Assembly (NCBI GenBank): GCA_012841735.1
Contig: DUUE01000019.1
Location: forward strand, 1 to 16,934
Origin: Bacillota bacterium
Lineage (GTDB): Bacteria; Bacillota; Dethiobacteria; Dethiobacterales; Dethiobacteraceae
Length of the DNA: 16,934 nt
Direction of reading: 5' to 3'
The notes under the pieces were generated by a model that was not told the DNA's origin, did no database searches, and saw nothing but the letters and a program-made list of their open reading frames with translations. The position numbers were made by a program, and so were the translations under genes. Below, piece by piece: positions 12,370 through 16,934 of the stretch (its first letter is position 1; every line of letters begins with the position of its first letter).

Positions 12370-15206
12370 TACAAACCTCCGTCTTTGTCCTGCTGCAGTA
12401 TTTTGCACAAGAAACGGCCTGTGTGGGAAGCGGCAACTCTGCTGATTTCCTCCGGTGTCCCCGACGCCACCACAGTTCCGCCCGCATCTCCGCCTTCCGG
12501 CCCCAGGTCAATGATATAATCGGCTCTTTTAATCACATCCAGATTGTGTTCAATTACCACCACAGTATCGCCGTTATCCACGAGGCGGTCCAGGATGGTA
12601 AGCAGTTTGCTGATATCATCGCTGTGCAGTCCTGTGGTTGGTTCGTCCAGAATATAAAGGGTTTTGCCGTTGCTGCGGCGCGAAAGTTCAGTAGCCAGTT
12701 TGACCCGCTGTGCTTCCCCGCCGGACAGGGTGGGAGCAGGCTGCCCCAGGCGGATATAACCCAACCCCACATCATAAAGTGTCTGCAGTTTATTTTTGAT
12801 GCGCGGGATGGCGTCAAAAAATTCCAATGCCTCGGCCACCGTCATTTCCAGCACATCGGCAATATTTTTCCCCTTATAGCGGATTTGCAGCGTTTCCCTG
12901 TTGTAACGCTTGCCGTGGCACACTTCGCACGGCACATAAACATCCGGCAGGAAGTGCATTTCAATGCGCAAAATCCCGTCTCCCCGGCAGGCTTCGCACC
13001 GTCCCCCTTTCACATTAAAGCTGAAACGGCCGGGCTTATAACCGCGGGCACGTGCCTCCGCCGTCCGGGAAAACAGGTCGCGGATCAGGTCAAAAACACC
13101 TGTATAAGTGGCCGGGTTGGAGCGCGGTGTACGGCCGATGGGGGACTGGTCCACTTCAATTACCTTGTCCAGGTGTTCAATGCCCAGCAGGTCGTCATGC
13201 TCGGCCGGCTTCTGCCGGCTGCGGTGCAGCTCCATGGCCAGGCGGCGGTAAAGAATTTCATTAACCAGGGTACTTTTGCCTGAACCGGACACACCGGTCA
13301 CACAGGTAAAAACGCCCAGGGGGAAACGGACAGTCAGGTTCTGCAGGTTATGGGCACGTGCTCCCCGGACTTCCAGCCATTTCCCGTTGGGTAGTCGCCT
13401 GACCGCGGGCAGGGGGATTTTTTTCCTGCCGGAAAGATACTGGCCCGTCACAGACTCCCCGGCCTGTTTAATCTCCTCCACTGTCCCCGCAGCCACAACA
13501 CGTCCGCCCCATGCTCCCGCGCCGGGGCCGATATCCAGGATGTAATCGGCCCGGGTGATTGTTTCTTCGTCATGTTCCACCACAATAACTGTATTGCCCA
13601 AATCCCTCAGCCGCAAAAGTGTGCTGATCAGGCGGGCATTATCCCGCTGGTGCAGGCCGATGCTGGGCTCGTCCAGAATGTAGAGCACTCCTGTCAGGCT
13701 GGAGCCGATCTGGGTGGCAAGGCGAATCCGCTGTGCTTCTCCGCCGGAAAGGGAGCCGGACGCCCGGTCCAGCGTCAGGTATTCCAGGCCCACATTTTGT
13801 AAAAATCCCAGGCGCTCATCAATCTCTTTCAGAACCAGGCGGGCAATCTGCTGTTCCTTTTCTGTCAGTTCCAGGTTGCGGAAAAACTTCCTGGCTTTGT
13901 CCACCGTCATGGCGGTTACCCCGGCTATATTCAGCCCCCCCACCAGCACGGACAGGCTGGCTGCTTTCAGCCTTGCACCCCGGCATGCGGGGCAGGGATA
14001 TGCGGACATATAACTTTCCACTTCCTCCCGGATAAAATCGGAGGAAGTTTCCCGATACCGTTTTTCCAGGATGGGAATAACGCCGTCAAATTTCAGGCTC
14101 AGGCGGCGGAAACGCCCGCGCGGGTCCTCATACTCAAAAGGAATGCGCTCTCTCAGCCCCCACAGCAATATCTCCTGCTGCTTTTGCGGCAGTTTTTCAA
14201 ATGGCGTATCCAGGTCGATGCCGGCATAGTTGGTTGCCGCCAGCAGTACCTGCTGGTAATAACCGTTTGTTCCCGGCACCCAGGGGGCAATGGCGCCTTC
14301 CCGCAGTGTCAGGCGCTTGTCCGGCACCACCAGGTCGGGATCAATTTCAGAACGAAAGCCGAGCCCGCTGCATTCCGGACATGCACCGTACGGGCTGTTG
14401 AAAGAAAACATGCGCGGTGCCAGTTCCTCAAAAGAAAAACCACACTGCGGGCAGGCAAAAGAGGCGGAAAACAGCAGTTCTTCCTGCCCGATGACATCAA
14501 TGAGCACCAAGCCGCTGCCGTATTTCAGGGCTGTTTCCAGGGAATCTGCCAGGCGCTCTTCCAGGCCGGGCTTAATAACCAGCCTGTCCACCACAACTTC
14601 AAGATTATGTTTTTTGTTTTTCTCCAGCCGGATTTCCTCTTCCAGGTCCCTGACTTCCCCGTCCACACGCATGCGGACAAAGCCATTGGCACGCATATCG
14701 GCAAACAGTTTGCTGTATTCGCCTTTGCGGCCGCGCACCAGGGGGGCAAGAATCTGGATTCTTGCCCCCTGCGGCAGTGCCATAATGCGGTCCACCATCT
14801 GTTCAACTGTTTGCTGGGCGATCCGGATGCTGCAGTTGGGGCAGTAGGGATGGCCGATGCGCGCAAACAGCAGGCGCAGGTAGTCATAGATTTCTGTCAC
14901 AGTACCCACCGTAGAACGGGGGTTGCGCGAAGTCGTCTTCTGGTCAATGGAAATGGCCGGCGAAAGCCCTTCAATATAATCAACGTCAGGTTTGTCCATC
15001 TGCCCCAGAAACTGGCGTGCATAGGCGGACAAAGATTCCACGTAGCGCCTCTGTCCTTCGGCATAAATGGTGTCAAAGGCGAGCGATGATTTGCCGGAGC
15101 CGGACACTCCGGTTATCACTACCAGCTTGTTCCGGGGGATATCCACATCAATATTTTTCAGGTTGTGTTCGCGTGCTCCGCGAATCCTGATCAGGTCATG
15201 TTGCAT
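12369..15206 (-). CDS. uvrA: Excinuclease ABC subunit A
   Basis: UvrA is the dimeric ABC ATPase that finds bulky DNA lesions and loads UvrB. The 945-residue product is full length. The first ATPase has Walker A GVSGSGKS (33-40), signature LSGGE (486-490) and Walker B YILDEP (509-514). The second has GVSGSGKS (638-645), LSGGE (827-831) and YILDEP (851-856). Zinc-type cysteine pairs are C252/C255 with C276/C279 and C737/C740 with C760/C763; extra pairs are C122/C125 and C405/C408. The ATG at 15206 follows the uvrB stop with no gap (TAAATG), and GAGG lies 11 bases upstream. A perfect 13-bp inverted repeat occurs inside the gene at 14742-14769. Confidence 0.98.
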   Translation of the reverse strand: MQHDLIRIRGAREHNLKNIDVDIPRNKLVVITGVSGSGKSSLAFDTIYAEGQRRYVESLSAYARQFLGQMDKPDVDYIEGLSPAISIDQKTTSRNPRSTVGTVTEIYDYLRLLFARIGHPYCPNCSIRIAQQTVEQMVDRIMALPQGARIQILAPLVRGRKGEYSKLFADMRANGFVRMRVDGEVRDLEEEIRLEKNKKHNLEVVVDRLVIKPGLEERLADSLETALKYGSGLVLIDVIGQEELLFSASFACPQCGFSFEELAPRMFSFNSPYGACPECSGLGFRSEIDPDLVVPDKRLTLREGAIAPWVPGTNGYYQQVLLAATNYAGIDLDTPFEKLPQKQQEILLWGLRERIPFEYEDPRGRFRRLSLKFDGVIPILEKRYRETSSDFIREEVESYMSAYPCPACRGARLKAASLSVLVGGLNIAGVTAMTVDKARKFFRNLELTEKEQQIARLVLKEIDERLGFLQNVGLEYLTLDRASGSLSGGEAQRIRLATQIGSSLTGVLYILDEPSIGLHQRDNARLISTLLRLRDLGNTVIVVEHDEETITRADYILDIGPGAGAWGGRVVAAGTVEEIKQAGESVTGQYLSGRKKIPLPAVRRLPNGKWLEVRGARAHNLQNLTVRFPLGVFTCVTGVSGSGKSTLVNEILYRRLAMELHRSRQKPAEHDDLLGIEHLDKVIEVDQSPIGRTPRSNPATYTGVFDLIRDLFSRTAEARARGYKPGRFSFNVKGGRCEACRGDGILRIEMHFLPDVYVPCEVCHGKRYNRETLQIRYKGKNIADVLEMTVAEALEFFDAIPRIKNKLQTLYDVGLGYIRLGQPAPTLSGGEAQRVKLATELSRRSNGKTLYILDEPTTGLHSDDISKLLTILDRLVDNGDTVVVIEHNLDVIKRADYIIDLGPEGGDAGGTVVASGTPEEISRVAASHTGRFLCKILQQDKDGGL
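14742..14769. repeat. Perfect 13-bp inverted repeat inside uvrA
   Basis: GGGGGCAAGAATC (14742-14754) and its exact complement GATTCTTGCCCCC (14757-14769) are separated by only two bases. They encode UvrA residues ~147-155 (GARIQILAP). The symmetry stops sharply at both ends. A chance match this long is unlikely in 17 kb. A hairpin in the mRNA or a cruciform is physically possible; no T run follows. Confidence 0.8.
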
Positions 15207-16934
15207 TTACTTACCATCCTCTGCTTTAACTCTGCGCAGTTCAAACAGCAGGTCACGCAGCCGGGCTGCTTTTTCGAATTCCAGGTTGCGCGCCGCCTGT
15301 TTCATTTCTTTTTCCAGCAGAGCAATCTGCTTTTTCCTTTCCTGCGGGCTCATGGCTGTCAATTTCTGTGCGGGAACAGTGCTTTCCTCCACCGCCCTGG
15401 TAGCCTCAATCACATCACGGACGGCTTTTTGGATGGTGGCGGGTGTGATCCCGTGCTTTTCATTATAGGCAAGCTGCAGCCTGCGGCGGCGTTCCGTCTC
15501 GTCTATGGCACGCCGCATTGACTCTGTAACCGTATCCGCATACATGATTACTTTTCCGTTAACATTGCGGGCCGCCCGGCCGATTGTCTGGATCAGTGAA
15601 CGCTCCGCCCGCAGAAAACCTTCTTTATCCGCATCCAGAATGGCCACCAGGGAAACTTCCGGCAAGTCCAGGCCTTCACGCAGCAGGTTAATCCCTATCA
15701 GCACGTCATAAACACCAAGGCGCAGGTCACGGATGATTTCCATGCGCTCCAGGGTATTTATTTCCGAGTGCAGGTAAGCCACTTTCAGCCCCAGTTCCTT
15801 ATAATAATCCGTCAGGTCTTCCGCCATGCGTTTTGTCAGGGTCGTTACCAGCACCCTTTCTCCCTTGTCCATCCTGGCGCGGATTTCCCCGTAAAGATCG
15901 TCAATCTGACCGCTGACGGGCCGCACAAAAACTGCGGGATCCACCAGGCCGGTGGGGCGGATGATCTGCTCCACCACCTGTTCCGCATGTTCTTCTTCAT
16001 ACGGCCCCGGGGTTGCCGACACATAAATCGCCTGGCAAACAAGCTCTTCAAACTCATGGAACATTAAAGGCCTGTTGTCCAGGGCGGACGGCAGGCGGAA
16101 ACCGTGTTCCACCAGGACTTCTTTGCGAGACCTGTCGCCTGCATACATGCCGCGGATCTGCGGCAGCGTCTGGTGTGACTCATCAATAAAAAGCAGAAAA
16201 TCCCGCGGGAAATAATCAAGCAGCGTATAGGGCCGTGACCCCGGCGGGCGCCTGTCCAAATGGCGTGAATAGTTTTCAATGCCGCTGCAGAAACCAAGTT
16301 CATTCATCATTTCCAGGTCATATTTGGTCCTCTGCTCCAGGCGCTGGGCCTCCAGCAGCTTCCCCGCCTTCCGCAGTTCAGCCAGCCGCTCCTCCAGTTC
16401 CAGGCGGATATCAGCCATTGCTTCCTCCAGAATTTCCCGGGAGGTGACATAATGGGAAGCCGGGAAAATGGCAATATGGTTCCTTTCGCTCAAAACTTCC
16501 CCTGTCAGGGTGTCAAACTCACGGATGCGTTCAATCTCATCGCCGAAAAATTCTACCCTCACTGCTTTTTCCGTGTAGTAGGCAGGATAAATTTCCAAAA
16601 CGTCGCCCCGGACACGGAAACGGCTGCGCTCCAGGACAACGTCATTGCGTTCATACTGGATGGCCACCAGCTGCCGCATAACTTCTTCCCTGCTTTTCTC
16701 CATACCAACGCGCAGGGACACCACGTGCTCACGGTATTCCTCCGGCGAGCCCAGGCCGTAGATGGCGGACACACTGGCCACAATCAGCACATCACGCCGT
16801 TCAAAGAGGGCGCTGGTTGCCGAGTGGCGCAGTTTTTCAATTTCATCGTTTATAGAAGCATCTTTCTCAATATAGGTGTCCGTCTGGGGGATATACGCCT
16901 CGGGCTGGTAATAATCATAGTAACTGACAAAATA
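15207..16934 (-). CDS. uvrB: Excinuclease ABC subunit B (5' end beyond window edge)
   Basis: UvrB is the helicase-like damage-verification subunit that recruits UvrC. The frame is open from the window edge for 575 codons; the first 48 (16934-16791), translated by hand, join smoothly to the rest. Roughly 90 N-terminal residues with Walker A are missing, judged against the ~670-residue family. In the fragment, YYDYYQPEAY (5-14) is the lesion-probing beta hairpin, IDESHQTLPQ (250-259) is the DEAD-like motif, VSATPGPYE (306-314) is motif III, and LREGLDLPE and QTIGRAARN (449-457) are helicase motifs V and VI. A C-terminal UVR domain (~533-570) mirrors that of UvrC. The stop TAA (15209-15207) directly abuts the uvrA ATG. 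It is the first of three repair genes. Confidence 0.98.
   Translation of the reverse strand, partial: YFVSYYDYYQPEAYIPQTDTYIEKDASINDEIEKLRHSATSALFERRDVLIVASVSAIYGLGSPEEYREHVVSLRVGMEKSREEVMRQLVAIQYERNDVVLERSRFRVRGDVLEIYPAYYTEKAVRVEFFGDEIERIREFDTLTGEVLSERNHIAIFPASHYVTSREILEEAMADIRLELEERLAELRKAGKLLEAQRLEQRTKYDLEMMNELGFCSGIENYSRHLDRRPPGSRPYTLLDYFPRDFLLFIDESHQTLPQIRGMYAGDRSRKEVLVEHGFRLPSALDNRPLMFHEFEELVCQAIYVSATPGPYEEEHAEQVVEQIIRPTGLVDPAVFVRPVSGQIDDLYGEIRARMDKGERVLVTTLTKRMAEDLTDYYKELGLKVAYLHSEINTLERMEIIRDLRLGVYDVLIGINLLREGLDLPEVSLVAILDADKEGFLRAERSLIQTIGRAARNVNGKVIMYADTVTESMRRAIDETERRRRLQLAYNEKHGITPATIQKAVRDVIEATRAVEESTVPAQKLTAMSPQERKKQIALLEKEMKQAARNLEFEKAARLRDLLFELRRVKAEDGK

Noticed and set aside
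12370..12408. 13-codon upstream extension of uvrC
   Set aside because: It overlaps the uvrA coding end; the ATG at 12369 has GGAGGT at ideal spacing.
11512..12519. Long plus-strand open frame (335 codons) opposite uvrC
   Set aside because: Antisense shadow of uvrC and the end of uvrA; no recognisable domain.
12336..13283. Long plus-strand open frame (315 codons) opposite uvrA
   Set aside because: Antisense shadow of the uvrA C-terminal half; no motif or supporting context.
14184..15089. Long plus-strand open frame (301 codons) opposite the uvrA N-terminal half
   Set aside because: Antisense shadow; composition is odd and no family is recognisable.

Overview
This 16.9 kb window is ordinary, gene-dense bacterial chromosome. 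Every gene I can support lies on the minus strand, so transcription runs from high to low coordinates. The gene set points to a Bacillota bacterium, most likely Clostridia in the broad sense: the RapZ-GlmR(YvcK)-WhiA trio, a gap-pgk-tpiA-gpmI glycolytic operon, a uvrB-uvrA-uvrC block, strong GGAGG-type ribosome binding sites and frequent GTG/TTG starts. I cannot name a species. I found no tRNA, rRNA, CRISPR array, insertion sequence or prophage gene.

In transcription order there are four blocks, separated by three convincing intrinsic terminators. (1) 16934-10501: uvrB (5' end outside the window), uvrA and uvrC, the nucleotide excision repair enzymes. They are nearly fused (TAAATG and TAATG junctions) and end at the terminator 10474-10499. 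(2) 10391-7849: a Cof-type HAD phosphatase, an FMN-dependent alpha-hydroxy-acid dehydrogenase-like protein with an N-terminal cysteine cluster, and a Crp/Fnr-family regulator. The first two overlap by ATGA and the block ends at the terminator 7822-7850. (3) 7766-3975: a PHP-domain phosphoesterase, rapZ, glmR (yvcK) and whiA, a conserved Gram-positive cluster tied to cell-envelope precursor control and cell division, ending at the terminator 3952-3971. (4) 3799-1: gap, pgk, tpiA and gpmI (3' half outside the window), the triose-phosphate part of glycolysis.

Genes cover almost everything. The longest non-coding stretch is the 175-base gap leader (3800-3974), which holds the whiA terminator, a candidate promoter and a pair of imperfect direct repeats. 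No cggR repressor gene precedes gap, although many Bacillota have one there.

I did not find an obvious new multi-gene system. The points most worth a second look are: GAPDH residues that suggest NADP or dual cofactor use; the direct repeats in the gap leader; a perfect 13-bp inverted repeat inside uvrA; the HAD/FMN-dehydrogenase/Crp module with its cysteine cluster; and a basic N-terminal extension on GlmR.
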